Position numbers and translations under genes: made by a program | In this document: positions 47,786-56,761 of the stretch, in pieces | How the letters are laid out: each line of letters opens with the position of its first letter | Numbering within the stretch: position 1 is the stretch's first letter | Source of the DNA: Corallococcus macrosporus | Lineage (GTDB): Bacteria > Myxococcota > Myxococcia > Myxococcales > Myxococcaceae | NCBI RefSeq assembly: GCF_017302985.1 | Contig: NZ_JAFIMU010000007.1 | Coordinates: 2,557,001-2,621,000 of the forward strand | Direction: 5' to 3' | Length of the DNA stretch: 64,000 bases | Notes under the pieces: model-generated | Told to the model about the DNA's origin: nothing | Database searches by the model: none | The model's input: only the letters and a program-made list of their open reading frames with translations

Positions 47786-48718
47786 CTACAGGCGCTTGAG
47801 GAACTGGTGCACGTCGTGCACGAAGCGCTGCGGGCGCTCGGCGTGCGGCGCGTGGCCGGTCTCCGGATAGAGCAGGTACTTCGAGCCCGGGATGGCGCGG
47901 GCGAGGGCGCGCTGCTCCTCCACGGAGAAGAAGCCGTCGTGGTCGCCGCCGATGATCAGCGTGGGCACGCGGATGCTGCCCAGGCGCGCGGAGTGGTCCT
48001 CCGCGATGAGCCCGTCCAGCGCGTCCTGCCACACGCGCGCGGGCAGCTTGGAGCTCTCCGCGACCACGGTGTCCAGATAGGACTCCGGCACGGGCGCGTA
48101 GAAGGTGCTGGCCTGGAACTCGTGGATGAACGCGGGGTCCACGGGGTCGGTCAGCGTGTCGACGACCTCCTTGAGGCCCAGGGCCACTTCATTGCCCGCC
48201 ACCGTGGGCGCGGAGCCCACGAGCACCAGCCCCTTCACGCGCTGGGGGAAGTCCAGCGCCACCTGCTGCGCGATGAAGCTGCCCATGGAGTGGCCCACGA
48301 GCACGGCGCGCGGAACGCGCATCGCGTCCAGGAACGCCACCACGTCCTTCGCGAACGCCTGCTGCGTGTAGCAACACGCGGGGCGGGACGAGTCCCCATG
48401 ACCGCGCTGGTCCAGCGCGTAGAGGTGGAAGTCGCGAGGGAAGCGCGGCAGGTCCAGGTCCCAGGTGTGGTGCGAGTCCGTATAGCCGTGCAGGAAGACG
48501 ACGACGGGCCCGTCACGGCGGCCCTGCTCCACGTAGCGGAGCGTGACGCCGGTGGACAGCCGCACCGAACCCTCCCGCACGCTGGCGCCACCCCCACGGT
48601 CGGACGCCTCCAGCGCGGCCGGAGCACTCACGAGGTCGGGCTCGGAACCCGAAGCCATGTCGGGTCCACAGCCGGCGAACAGCAGCACCGCGACGAGGGA
48701 GGGAAGGATGCGCGTCAT
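47786..48718 (-). CDS. Lipid-anchored alpha/beta hydrolase
   Basis: A 310-residue protein with a signal peptide and lipobox FAGC (Cys17). The alpha/beta fold shows HGYTDSHHTW (oxyanion loop), nucleophile Ser in VGHSMGSF, Asp in GGDHDGF and His in ETGHAPH. The substrate is unknown; it resembles epoxide hydrolase/haloperoxidase-type enzymes. Outer-membrane or periplasmic location is inferred from the lipobox. Confidence 0.87.
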   Translation of the reverse strand: MTRILPSLVAVLLFAGCGPDMASGSEPDLVSAPAALEASDRGGGASVREGSVRLSTGVTLRYVEQGRRDGPVVVFLHGYTDSHHTWDLDLPRFPRDFHLYALDQRGHGDSSRPACCYTQQAFAKDVVAFLDAMRVPRAVLVGHSMGSFIAQQVALDFPQRVKGLVLVGSAPTVAGNEVALGLKEVVDTLTDPVDPAFIHEFQASTFYAPVPESYLDTVVAESSKLPARVWQDALDGLIAEDHSARLGSIRVPTLIIGGDHDGFFSVEEQRALARAIPGSKYLLYPETGHAPHAERPQRFVHDVHQFLKRL

Positions 48719-48873
48719 GCGTCAGGGCCTCACGGGATGGGACGCGGCGGGTAGGTCCGCCGCGGGGATACACGCCATCCTAAAGGGACCTCTGACATCC
48801 CATCCGAAAACCTGACCTCACAGGTCGGAACCGACCCCGGACGGGTATGCCCCGCCCCGGCCGGGACGGAGGC

Positions 48874-49467
48874 TCAGGGCCGCCGGGCGAAGATGAACTC
48901 GCCCACGCCGCCCAGGCGCTGCTCGCGCCGGAGGATGTGGAAGCCGGCGGTCTCCACCATCCGGAAGGTGTCGCGGTTGAGGCGGCAGCCGCCGGACAGC
49001 CGGCGCCAGGCGGGCGTCAGCAGGTCCTGCGCGGTGGCGAGCGCCCGGCTCGGGGCTCGCACGTGCTCCAGCAGGCGCAGCTCACCGCCTGGCCTGAGCA
49101 CTCGCATCACCTCCGCGAGCGCCGTGGCCGGCGCGTCCACGCAGCAGAACACCAGGCTGGAGACCACCGCGTCGAAGGAGCCGTCCGTGAACGGCAGCGC
49201 CTGCGCGTCCGCCTGGAGCAACGCCACGCCGCTTCGGCGCGCCCGCGCCCGCACCAGCGCCTCCAGGTCCACGTCCACCGCCGTCACCGACGCCACCGTG
49301 TCCGGATAGGCCTGCAGCGCCAGGCCCGTGCCCGCGCCCACCTCCAGCACCTTGCCGGAAAGCCCCTCCACCAGTTGCCGCCGGGCGGCGTTCAACCCCG
49401 CCCAGCCCAGCGGCGCCATCAGCGCGTCGTACGCCAGTGCCCTCACGTGAAAACCCCCCAGCTTCAA
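48874..49467 (-). CDS. Class I SAM-dependent methyltransferase
   Basis: A 197-residue methyltransferase with motif I VLEVGAGTGLAL, acidic strand-2 end AVDVDLEAL, motif II region DAVVSSLVFC and RVLRPGGELRLLEH. It is similar in size and pattern to the METTL7/UbiE-like group. It lies 13 bp downstream of the Lgt-like gene on the same strand, so probably co-transcribed. Confidence 0.87.
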   Translation of the reverse strand: MKLGGFHVRALAYDALMAPLGWAGLNAARRQLVEGLSGKVLEVGAGTGLALQAYPDTVASVTAVDVDLEALVRARARRSGVALLQADAQALPFTDGSFDAVVSSLVFCCVDAPATALAEVMRVLRPGGELRLLEHVRAPSRALATAQDLLTPAWRRLSGGCRLNRDTFRMVETAGFHILRREQRLGGVGEFIFARRP

Positions 49468-49480
49468 GACGTGGACGCTG

Positions 49481-50284
49481 CTACCGCGCCGTCTCCACCC
49501 GGCCCTGCGGCGCGGACGGCTTCTGCGACGACGCGCTCGGCGCCTGCTTGCGCAAGAGGCCCCACAGTCCGTACAGCACCAGCCCCAGGCTGCCGTACTG
49601 CGCGGGCGTCAGGCCGAAGTAGCGCGCGTCCACGTACGACAGGTCCGTGGCCCGCAGGAAGTCCAGGCAGAAGCGCGACGTCGCGTACAGCAGCGCCAGC
49701 AGCGGCAGGAGCCGCCCCTTCATCTTCGGCATGTCGCGCACCGCGTACAGCAGGCCCGTGAGCGCGAAGAGCACGATGGCGTCGTAGAAGCCCAGGTCGT
49801 GCCGGTTGCCGTTGGGGAACTGCACCGCCAGGAAGAAGTCCGTCAGCTTGCCCGGGTGGTCGTGCACCGCGAAGCACCCCAGCCGCGCCACCGCCCAGCC
49901 CGGCGCCACGCCCAGGGCGAAGCTGTCCGCGTAGTCGTTGAAGCGCAGCTTCTTCACCCGGAAGAACACCACCGCCGCCACGATGCCGCCCAACAGGCCG
50001 CCAAAGGACGACAGGCCATCCCAGAACCGGAAGATCTGGAACGGGCTCTTGGACAGCTCCTCCGGGTGGTAGAAGAACAGGTGCACCCAGTGGCCGAAGA
50101 GCATGCCGGCCGCCACCCCCCACATCGCGAAGTCCGCCAGCGGGTTTGGGTCCAACCCCTCGCGCTCCGCCTGCTTCGTCAGCAGCCGGGCGGCCAGGAG
50201 GATGCCTGCCGCCACGAAGACGTTGAAGGGGTTCAGCTCCAGGGGCCCCAGCTTGAATGAGGGGGCGTGCCAATAGGGAATCAA
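49481..50284 (-). CDS. Lgt-like prolipoprotein diacylglyceryl transferase paralogue
   Basis: A 267-residue membrane protein beginning at TTG 50284 (IPYWHAPSF), with GGAG 10 bases upstream. The fold and length match Lgt: about seven hydrophobic helices, the segment RFWDGLSSFGGLLGGI at 86-101, VARLGCF at 132-138, and RHDLGFYDAI near the usual R-H-P-x-Q-L-Y-E motif. Two canonical features differ: the essential His of S-F-H-G-G is Phe94, and the Asn of G-R-x-G-N-F is Cys137. It may have altered or lost lipoprotein-modifying activity. Arg134 is retained. It may serve in a different envelope acyl transfer. Confidence 0.8.
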   Translation of the reverse strand: MIPYWHAPSFKLGPLELNPFNVFVAAGILLAARLLTKQAEREGLDPNPLADFAMWGVAAGMLFGHWVHLFFYHPEELSKSPFQIFRFWDGLSSFGGLLGGIVAAVVFFRVKKLRFNDYADSFALGVAPGWAVARLGCFAVHDHPGKLTDFFLAVQFPNGNRHDLGFYDAIVLFALTGLLYAVRDMPKMKGRLLPLLALLYATSRFCLDFLRATDLSYVDARYFGLTPAQYGSLGLVLYGLWGLLRKQAPSASSQKPSAPQGRVETAR

Positions 50285-50818
50285 GGGGGCTCCAGAAAGG
50301 CCAGGGACCCGCCCGGGCACTGGCCCGGAGGATGGAACGCGAACAATCGGCGCATCCCGGGCTTCCCTCCACCTCTTTTTCACCCCCACGCCCGCCGGAC
50401 GCGCAAGCTCCGCCCGGACGCCCTCCTGAGCCCCCGCCCCTCCTGCCTGCCCCTTCCCCACATCCGCTGGCGGACAGAGCCCGTGTGCGCCCTTCGCCAC
50501 TGCCCTCGTCCTGAGGAGGGAATCCGTTGTGTTTCCAGAGGTTCGGGGAAGCCGAGTGAGGACCGAGACACCAGACAAGGGGTGTCTATTACGGGAATCC
50601 CGTGATTTTTTGTCAGGGGGTCGCGGTCAAATCCCCCGGTTGGACCCCAGCACATGGGGAGAGGGGAGGGCAGCTGATGCAACGGCTCCGGGCGACGCCC
50701 GCGAGCCCGACCCACCGGATCCGAAGGGGCTTGTCAGGGTCCCCAGGTGGGCGCGGTCGTACCGCAGGTGCTCCCCCTTCGGGGCCCGGCGCGGATAGGC
50801 GGTCCAAGGAGCACAGCC
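50285..50818. other. Intergenic region between the Lgt-like gene and the subtilase
   Basis: About 530 bp without a convincing gene. It contains the short hairpin with T-run at 50591-50611 and an otherwise GC-rich, repeat-poor sequence. The divergent promoters should lie here. Confidence 0.35.
50591..50611 (+). terminator. Short hairpin followed by T6
   Basis: ACGGG-AAT-CCCGT (50591-50603) then GA and six T. It is terminator-like on the plus strand, 208 bp before the subtilase. It could be an attenuator-like leader or a chance hairpin, since the stem is only 5 bp. Confidence 0.3.
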
Positions 50819-52231
50819 ATGAAGTCTTTCCTGTTGGTACCCAAGGAGTCCATCGAGACGCAGGCCCGGCCCGGAGTGCGTGGCACGGCGCAGGGCGAGC
50901 GCGTCCTCAGCCGCAGCACCGCGCTGCGCTTCAGCGCGGCCCAGAAGGCACCGGATGCCCTCACCGCGCTCGGCCTGCGGTCCGCCACGCTGCCCGGCAT
51001 GAAGCCGGAGGTCAGCGGCCAGGCGCAGCGCGGCCGCAAGAGCGCCCGGGGCAAGAAGGCCTCGAAGGCCGCGGACGCCACGCCCCTGCCGGGCGCGCCC
51101 GTGTCGGAGCCCATTGGCGCGGAGGCCGGCAGCTACCGGTTCATGCCGCTCATCGGCGCCACCATGGCGCACTTCTACTCCCCGGACGCGGAAGCCGCGG
51201 CCCGGGGCGAGCTGGCGGCGGAGTTCGAGTTCATCCCGGACGTGGTGCCCCTGTCCTTCCCCGGCCCGGTGTCCGCGGGCCAGACGGGGCCGCGCAACCG
51301 CGGCATGTCCTCGCTCGCCACGCGCGAGTGGCCTGACGAGTCCGGAGTCCCCCTGGCCCACGCCCAGGGCATCCGCGGCGCGGGTGTGATGCTGGGCATC
51401 CTGGACACCGGCGTGGACGCGGACCACCCGGAGCACGCGAGCAAGACCATCCAGTTCCGCTACGTCTCGCTCTTCCCCAACTCGCCGCACAACCCCGCGC
51501 GTGACGTGCGCGGCTTCGACCCGGACGGCCACGGCACCCACGTGTGCGGCATCGCCGCGGGCGTGCACCACGGCGTCGCGCCGGAGGTGGACCTGTACGC
51601 CGCGTCCGTCATCGAGTCGGAGACCATCCGCACCAGCCTGGGCCGCGTGGCCGCCGGCATGGAGTGGCTGCTGCACCAGTTCAGCCGCCCGGAGAACGCG
51701 TCACGTCCCGCCGTCGTCAACCTGTCGCTGGGCTTCCCGCTGCAGCCGCCCCCGGGCATCTCCGAGGCGGACTACCTGCTCAACCAGCGCGCCCTGCAGG
51801 CCATGCTGCGTCGGCTTCTGGACAGCAACATCCTGCCCATTGTCGCGGCGGGTAACAGTGGACCCGACACGGTTGGTTACCCAGCAGCCTTTCCGGAGGC
51901 GTTGGCGGTGGGGGCAGTCGACTTCGAGCGCAACGTGGCCACTTTCTCGGCCAGCGGCGCCGTGGGGCGGCGAGTCGTGCCCGACGTCATGGGCTACGGG
52001 GTGAATGTGTATTCGTCTACTGAACGCCGCTGCAACAATCAGGCGTTCTATGAACGAATGAGTGGCACGAGCATGGCGGCGCCTTATGTCGCGGGTATCG
52101 CCGCACTGTATCGTTGCCGTGCCCCTGACTTGACGGCATTGGAAGTGAGAGATTTGATTCTGGCCAATGCCATCAAGCTCCCTCGCTCGGCGAACCACCG
52201 GACGGGGAAGGGCCTGGCTGTTTTCAGGTGA
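50819..52231 (+). CDS. S8 (subtilisin-like) serine peptidase without signal peptide
   Basis: A 470-residue peptidase with a complete triad: Asp196 (LDTGVD), His238 (GHGTHV), Ser418 (GTSMAAPY), and oxyanion Asn346 (AAGNSG). The N-terminal 180 residues are a basic Lys/Arg-rich stretch and a propeptide-like domain. No signal peptide is visible, so it may act inside the cell or leave by another route. AGGAG lies 8 bases before ATG 50819. The part after about 51840 has distinctly lower GC in third positions than the part before it. It is followed by a small gene that probably shares its transcript. Confidence 0.88.
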   Translation: MKSFLLVPKESIETQARPGVRGTAQGERVLSRSTALRFSAAQKAPDALTALGLRSATLPGMKPEVSGQAQRGRKSARGKKASKAADATPLPGAPVSEPIGAEAGSYRFMPLIGATMAHFYSPDAEAAARGELAAEFEFIPDVVPLSFPGPVSAGQTGPRNRGMSSLATREWPDESGVPLAHAQGIRGAGVMLGILDTGVDADHPEHASKTIQFRYVSLFPNSPHNPARDVRGFDPDGHGTHVCGIAAGVHHGVAPEVDLYAASVIESETIRTSLGRVAAGMEWLLHQFSRPENASRPAVVNLSLGFPLQPPPGISEADYLLNQRALQAMLRRLLDSNILPIVAAGNSGPDTVGYPAAFPEALAVGAVDFERNVATFSASGAVGRRVVPDVMGYGVNVYSSTERRCNNQAFYERMSGTSMAAPYVAGIAALYRCRAPDLTALEVRDLILANAIKLPRSANHRTGKGLAVFR

Positions 52232-52288
52232 CGCGGTAGTTGCCGGGGCCGGTGCCACGTGAGCACCGGACCTGGGGAGGATGTGGCC

Positions 52289-52750
52289 ATGCGCAGGAAG
52301 AATGGCGTGCCGGGCGAACCCCAAGACATTTCGGCCCGGATGTCCTCCGTCGCCGCCGTGCATCCGCTGCCTGGCAGCGGGGGCACGGTGCGTGCGTTGC
52401 CGGGCTCCGGTGGCCTGGAGCGTGACGCCCAGCCGGGCGGCGACATCGACGTCACGGTGATGCCCCGGGAGTCGGCCGCGCCGAAGCGTGCCGCCGCGTC
52501 TCCTCGGGCACCCATGCGCTCGCGCGCGGACATCTACAAGGAAGGCCAGGCGGAGAACGCCCGCTTCCGCGAGAGCTTCATGCGCTGGCTGGAGGCACAC
52601 CAGTTGGTGGGCGCCGTGCGCGCCATGAGCGAGCCGGGCGGTTCCCTGCCCATGCTGCACCTGCGGTGTGCTCCGCGCGTGCTGGACCAGCTGCGCCGCG
52701 CGCCCGAGTTCGAGGCGGGCACCATGATGCCGCTCGAACAGCTGTACTAG
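52289..52750 (+). CDS. Small protein downstream of the subtilase, possible I9-like partner
   Basis: A 153-residue protein with a low-complexity first half (Gly/Ser/Ala/Arg), then an alpha/beta segment from about 88. The end SLPMLHLRCAPRVLDQLRRAPEFEAG resembles the last strand and helix of I9 propeptide inhibitors, where a hydrophobic strand is followed by a helix and a Pro. The start is ATG 52289 with GGGGAGG 8 bases before. It lies 57 bp after the protease and is followed by a terminator, so it is probably co-transcribed. Acting as inhibitor or chaperone of the protease is inference. Confidence 0.5.
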   Translation: MRRKNGVPGEPQDISARMSSVAAVHPLPGSGGTVRALPGSGGLERDAQPGGDIDVTVMPRESAAPKRAAASPRAPMRSRADIYKEGQAENARFRESFMRWLEAHQLVGAVRAMSEPGGSLPMLHLRCAPRVLDQLRRAPEFEAGTMMPLEQLY

Positions 52751-52763
52751 TTCCGCTCCAAAT

Positions 52764-52801
52764 CCTCCCGTCACAAGCCCCGCTTCCCTTGTAACGGGAG
52801 G
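52764..52801 (+). terminator. Terminator of the subtilase unit
   Basis: A 14 bp stem, CCTCCCGTCACAAG/CTTGTAACGGGAGG (one mismatch), with a 10-base loop, 14 bp after the small partner gene. Confidence 0.65.
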
Positions 52802-52947
52802 AGGCCCCGCGGCGGTCTATCGCCGCGTTCACCCCGGTGGAACCGACGGCGGGGCGGCTTCTTCCTGATTAACCTAGAAACTCAGGATTGTAGCGGCCGA
52901 ACGCCACTGACCCGCGGGACCAGTGTGCTGTCTGGGATTGGACGGTG

Positions 52948-53550
52948 TCAGTCAATGCGGCAGGCGTCCTCGAAGGACAGACGCGGGTTGCGAGGGAAGA
53001 GCTTCGCCGCGTCGCCGTAGCCCAGGTTGAGCAGGATGTTGGACTTCCAGCCGGTGCCCTGGAGGAAGGCCGCGTCCACCTTCGCCTTGTCGAAGCCGCC
53101 CATGGGGCCGCAGTCCAGCCCCAGCGCGCGCGCCGCGAGGATGACGTAGCCCGCCTGCAGCGAGCCGTTGAGGAACGCCGACTGCTCGCGCGCCTCCGGC
53201 GTCTGCGCGGCGAAGACGCTCTTCATGTCGCGCGACGGGAACAGCTTGGGCATCTGCTCGTGGAAGTTCGTGTCGTACGCGACGATGGCCGTCACCGGCG
53301 CCTGCATCGTCTTGTCCACGTTGCCCGGGGACAGCGCGGGCTTGAGCCTCTCCTTGGCCTCGCGGCTCTTCACGAACACCAGGCGCACCGGCTGGCTGTT
53401 GACTGCGGTGGGCGCCATGCGCGCCAGCTCGTAGATGCGGCGCAGCGTCTCGTCCGTCACCGGCCGGTCCTGCCAGCCCGAGTGCGTGCGTGCCTCGATG
53501 AAGAGCTGCTCCAGCGCGTCCGTGTCCAGGGCCGTGTTCGTCGTCGCCAT
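52948..53550 (-). CDS. Nitroreductase-family flavin oxidoreductase (RutE/HadB-like)
   Basis: A 200-residue FMN-binding nitroreductase-fold protein. [18 protein letters not shown] is the family FMN segment, [19 protein letters not shown] follows, and [13 protein letters not shown] is near residue 150. It is most like the malonic-semialdehyde reductase (RutE) branch by length and pattern, though the substrate is not provable. The start at 53550 has an AAGGAC site. It is divergent from an HxlR regulator, the usual arrangement for regulators of such reductases. Confidence 0.87.
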   Translation of the reverse strand: MATTNTALDTDALEQLFIEARTHSGWQDRPVTDETLRRIYELARMAPTAVNSQPVRLVFVKSREAKERLKPALSPGNVDKTMQAPVTAIVAYDTNFHEQMPKLFPSRDMKSVFAAQTPEAREQSAFLNGSLQAGYVILAARALGLDCGPMGGFDKAKVDAAFLQGTGWKSNILLNLGYGDAAKLFPRNPRLSFEDACRID

Positions 53551-53592
53551 GCGGGGTGTCCTTTGTTGCGAACACCCCATGGCTACCCGTGT

Positions 53593-53630
53593 CACTTTTA
53601 TTTCGCAAGTTACTTCCAAAAAGTAAGTGC
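53593..53630. promoter_or_regulatory. Operator candidate between nitroreductase and HxlR gene
   Basis: Inverted repeat TTACTT-CCAAA-AAGTAA (53610-53626) inside wider CACTT (53593-53597) and AAGTG (53624-53628) half-sites, in a distinctly AT-rich patch. HxlR-type proteins typically bind this kind of ACTT-rich palindrome, so it is a probable autoregulatory and nitroreductase operator. A TATACT box lies at 53655-53660. Confidence 0.55.
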
Positions 53631-53679
53631 GTGCCGCGAAAAGAGGGCGGGCGCTATACTCGGGGCGGAGGCGGACACG

Positions 53680-54030
53680 ATGCATGACGACTCAAGCCCG
53701 CTGTGCACGCGTTTCCTGGCGGCGGCGGACCTGCTGGGCCGGCGCTGGACGGGCGTCATCCTGCGCATCCTGATGGACGGGCCGTGCCGCTTCGGGGAGC
53801 TGACGGAGCGCATCGGCACCATCAGCGAGCGCGTCCTGTCGGAGCGGCTCAAGGACCTGGAGGCCGAGGGCATCGTGGAGCGCCACGTGGACCCGGGTCC
53901 GCCCATCCGCTCCGAGTACCGTCTGACGCAGAAGGGTCAGGCGTTCTGGAAGGTCATCGACGAGCTGGGCAAGTGGGCGGAGAAGTGGGTGGAGGTGAAG
54001 CCCGCGCCCCGGAAGCGCAAGAGCGCCTGA
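53680..54030 (+). CDS. HxlR-family winged-helix transcriptional regulator
   Basis: A 116-residue regulator of the HxlR/MarR-like type. It starts [20 protein letters not shown] and carries the winged-helix core [42 protein letters not shown] and EYRLTQKG. The Cys9 position is one often used for electrophile or redox sensing in this family. GGAGG precedes the ATG. It is divergent from the nitroreductase and likely its regulator. Confidence 0.88.
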   Translation: MHDDSSPLCTRFLAAADLLGRRWTGVILRILMDGPCRFGELTERIGTISERVLSERLKDLEAEGIVERHVDPGPPIRSEYRLTQKGQAFWKVIDELGKWAEKWVEVKPAPRKRKSA

Positions 54031-54058
54031 GTCCGGAGCGCGGTGGAAGCTGCGCGGC

Positions 54059-54805
54059 CTAGAAGTTGTGGCCGCCGTCCACGTCGATGGTGCGGCCGTT
54101 GAAGTAGTCGCACTCGACGATGAACTTCACGGCCTGCCAGATGTCCTCCGGCTCGCCGATGCGGCCCACCGGGATGGCGGCCACCAGCGCGTCGCGGGCC
54201 TTCTGGTTCATCCCCTGCGTCATGGGCGTTTCAATCATGCCCGGGGCGATGGCGCCCACGCGGATGCCGAACGGCGCGAACTCACGCGACCAGGTGACGG
54301 TGTTGGCGGCGAGCGCGGCCTTGGCGGACACGTAGTTGGACTGGCCGCGGTTGCCGTGCCGCGCGATGGACGACATGTTCACGATGACGCCGGGGCGCTG
54401 GTCCGTCTCCACCATCTTGGTGACGACCTCGCGCACCATCAGCGTGGCGCCGGTGAGGTTCACGCCGATGACCGCGTTCCAGTCCGCCGTGGACAGCTTC
54501 TTGATCTGCCCGGTGGTGCGGTCCTTCTTCACGAGCAGCGCGTCGCGCAGGATGCCCGCGTTGTTGACCAGGCCATTGAGGCCGCCCATGGCGCCGTGCG
54601 CCCACTGCACGAAGTCCGTGACGTCCTGCTCGTTGGACACGTCCAGCTTGCGCCGGTGGATGCCCGCCGGCAGCGCCGCGAGCTTCTCCTCGTTGACGTC
54701 GCCAACGGCCACCTGGCCGCCCGCCTCACGGATGCGCTGGGCGAAGTGCGCGCCCATGCCCTGCGCGCCACCCGTCACGATGATCTTCAGGTCCTTCAGC
54801 TGCAT
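54059..54805 (-). CDS. SDR-family oxidoreductase
   Basis: A 248-residue classical short-chain dehydrogenase. The cofactor motif is TGGAQGMG, followed by NNAG and the catalytic NMSS-x-YVSAK set (Ser, Tyr, Lys), ending IDVDGGHNF. It is most similar in pattern to FabG/3-hydroxyacyl dehydrogenases. The cofactor is uncertain. The start at 54805 has AGGAGAGG. Whether it belongs with the nearby acyl genes is not shown. Confidence 0.9.
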   Translation of the reverse strand: MQLKDLKIIVTGGAQGMGAHFAQRIREAGGQVAVGDVNEEKLAALPAGIHRRKLDVSNEQDVTDFVQWAHGAMGGLNGLVNNAGILRDALLVKKDRTTGQIKKLSTADWNAVIGVNLTGATLMVREVVTKMVETDQRPGVIVNMSSIARHGNRGQSNYVSAKAALAANTVTWSREFAPFGIRVGAIAPGMIETPMTQGMNQKARDALVAAIPVGRIGEPEDIWQAVKFIVECDYFNGRTIDVDGGHNF

Positions 54806-54971
54806 GTGCCTCTCCTTGGGCGTTCCGAAAAAACGCGCGCAGGGTACGCACACCGCACGGGCGCTGGCCAGCGCCGCGGAGGCTGAAACCTGAATCAAGC
54901 TTCAACTTTTTGGGAGGCCCCGGTCCCCGACGCGGTGCGTTGGGGGCCGGGCTGCCCGGAACGACGGACGG

Positions 54972-56201
54972 CTACAGCGCGTCGGAGATGACGGAGCCCA
55001 GCCGCTTCATGCCCTCGACGATGAGCTCGGGCGGGCGGTTGGAGTAGTTCAGCCGCATGAACTGGGGCTTCTGGTCGTTGGCGAAGAAGGGCGCGCCGGG
55101 GACGAAGGCGACCTTCTGCTCCACGGCCAGGGGCAGGAGCTTCGCCGCGTCCAGGCCGCCGGGCAGCTCCACCCAGAGGAACATGCCGCCGTCCGGCCGG
55201 GTCCACTGGGTGCCCTGGGGCATGTGGGCCTTGAGCGCGTCCAGCATCGCGTTGGCGCGCTGGGCGTAGATGGGCATCAGCGCCTGGATGTGGCCCGCGT
55301 AGTCGAACGTCTCCAGCAGCCGCGCCGTGGCGCGCTGGGCGAGCGTGGCGGTGTGCAGGTCCGTGGCCTGCTTCGCGATGGTCATCGGCTTGAGCAGCGC
55401 CTTGGGGCCCGTCACCCAGCCCAGGCGCAGGCCGGGGGCCAGCGTCTTGGAGAAGGTGGACAGGGACAGCACCACGCCCTGGTCGTCCAGCGACGCCAGC
55501 GACGGCAGGTGCACGCCCTTGAAGCGCAGCTCGCCGTACGGGTCGTCCTCCAGGATGACGAAGCGGTGCTCCTGCGCCAGCCGCACCAGCGCCTTGCGGC
55601 GCTCCAGGGACAGGGTGGTGCCCTTGGGGTTCTGGAAGTTGGGGATGACGTAGAGCAGCTTCGGCTGGCGCTTCTTCAGCAGGGCCGCCAGGTCGTCCGT
55701 GTCCATGCCCGCGTCGTCGCTGCGCACGGTGGCGAACTCCACCTCGTAGCCGCCGAAGGTCTGCAGCGCCGCCAGGTAGCTGGGGTCCTCCACCACCACC
55801 AGGTCGCCCGGGTCGAGCAAAATCTTCCCCGCCAGGTCCAGGCCCTGCTGCGAGCCGCTGGTGATGAGCACCTGGTCCGCGTGGACGTTCTGGCCCTTGC
55901 GAGCCAGGTGCCCGGCGATCCACTCGCGCAAGGGGGCGAAGCCCTCCGTGGTGCTGTACTGGAGCGCGGAGCGCCCGTCCGCGTCGCTGGCGAAGGTGTC
56001 CGCGAACGCCTTGGCGATGGCGTCCTTCGGGAAGAGCTCCGGGGCAGGCAGGCCGCCCGCGAAGGACAGGATGTCCGGGCGCTCGGCGATCTTGAGGATC
56101 TCCCGCACCGCGGACGTCTTCATCCGGGACATGCGCTGGGACAGCCGGTAGGCCGGAGGAGGGGGCAGGGGTGCACTCATAGCGTCCGCGCTCATGTTCA
56201 T
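54972..56201 (-). CDS. PLP-dependent aminotransferase (LysN/MocR-like class I)
   Basis: A 409-residue aminotransferase with the fold-type I features SGSQQGLDLAGK, ILEDDPYGELRF and the PLP Lys in STFSKTLAPGLRLGW, ending with the substrate-binding Arg in FMRLNYSNRP. It resembles 2-aminoadipate and branched-chain/aromatic aminotransferases. It overlaps the Lrp gene by 4 bp (ATGA), so the two are co-translated and the substrate is probably an amino acid sensed by the regulator. An ATG at 56195 is an alternative start. Confidence 0.9.
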   Translation of the reverse strand: MNMSADAMSAPLPPPPAYRLSQRMSRMKTSAVREILKIAERPDILSFAGGLPAPELFPKDAIAKAFADTFASDADGRSALQYSTTEGFAPLREWIAGHLARKGQNVHADQVLITSGSQQGLDLAGKILLDPGDLVVVEDPSYLAALQTFGGYEVEFATVRSDDAGMDTDDLAALLKKRQPKLLYVIPNFQNPKGTTLSLERRKALVRLAQEHRFVILEDDPYGELRFKGVHLPSLASLDDQGVVLSLSTFSKTLAPGLRLGWVTGPKALLKPMTIAKQATDLHTATLAQRATARLLETFDYAGHIQALMPIYAQRANAMLDALKAHMPQGTQWTRPDGGMFLWVELPGGLDAAKLLPLAVEQKVAFVPGAPFFANDQKPQFMRLNYSNRPPELIVEGMKRLGSVISDAL

Positions 56202-56668
56202 TCTCCGTTCAACAGCTCATCGGGGACACGCACGTGCGTGTCTTCCTTCAAGGTCGACAGGACGATGGTGGTGCTCGTGCGGGTCACACCTGGAATGGTG
56301 CGCAGCGTCTCCACGAGCAGCGAGTCCAGCGTCCGCGTATTCGCGGTCTTCACCTTCAAGACGTACGAGTCCTGCCCCGCGACCCGGTGGGCCTCCAGCA
56401 CGTCCTCCAGCTCGGCGACCTTCTTCGCGAAGCCTTCGAAGTGCTTGGGGTGCTCGATGCTCACCCCGATGAAGGCGGTGATGTCTTTTCCCAGCTGCGT
56501 CGCGTCCACGCGCGCCGTGTAGCCGGTGATGACGCCCTTCTCCTCCAGCTTGCGGATGCGCTCCGCCACCGCCGGCTGGGACAACTTCACCCCGCGTGAC
56601 AGCTCCAGCTGCGTGGCCCGGCCATCGCGCTGAAGCATGTCCACGATTCGATAATCCAGGGCGTCCAT
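56198..56668 (-). CDS. Lrp/AsnC-family transcriptional regulator
   Basis: A 156-residue regulator with an N-terminal helix-turn-helix (DYRIVDMLQRDGRATQLEL, then SQPAVAERIRKLEEKGVITGY) and a C-terminal RAM ligand domain (FIGVSIEHPKHFE, GQDSYVLKV). It lies directly upstream of the aminotransferase with an ATGA overlap. The 240 bp before it carries strong palindromes (56681-56694 and 56750-56761), so autoregulation is likely. Confidence 0.9.
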   Translation of the reverse strand: MDALDYRIVDMLQRDGRATQLELSRGVKLSQPAVAERIRKLEEKGVITGYTARVDATQLGKDITAFIGVSIEHPKHFEGFAKKVAELEDVLEAHRVAGQDSYVLKVKTANTRTLDSLLVETLRTIPGVTRTSTTIVLSTLKEDTHVRVPDELLNGE

Positions 56669-56680
56669 GGGGCTTGGGAC

Positions 56681-56761
56681 CTTATTTTTATAAGCATCCT
56701 TGGCAGACGGCGGTGAAGTTATATGCAGATGCCGGGGAATGCAAGTCCGTTTGCATGCAAA
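56681..56761. promoter_or_regulatory. Lrp-type operator candidates
   Basis: CTTATTTTTATAAG (56681-56694), a 14 bp AT-rich inverted repeat, and TTTGCATGCAAA (56750-56761), a perfect 12 bp palindrome. They flank an AT-rich stretch with a TATAAC-like box on the minus strand. The region lies between the Lrp start (56668) and the divergent TetR gene. Confidence 0.55.

Noticed and set aside
49481-50578. Longer Lgt-like protein starting at 50578
   Set aside because: The extra 98 residues are low-complexity and non-homologous; TTG 50284 with a good ribosome-binding site matches the family N-terminus.
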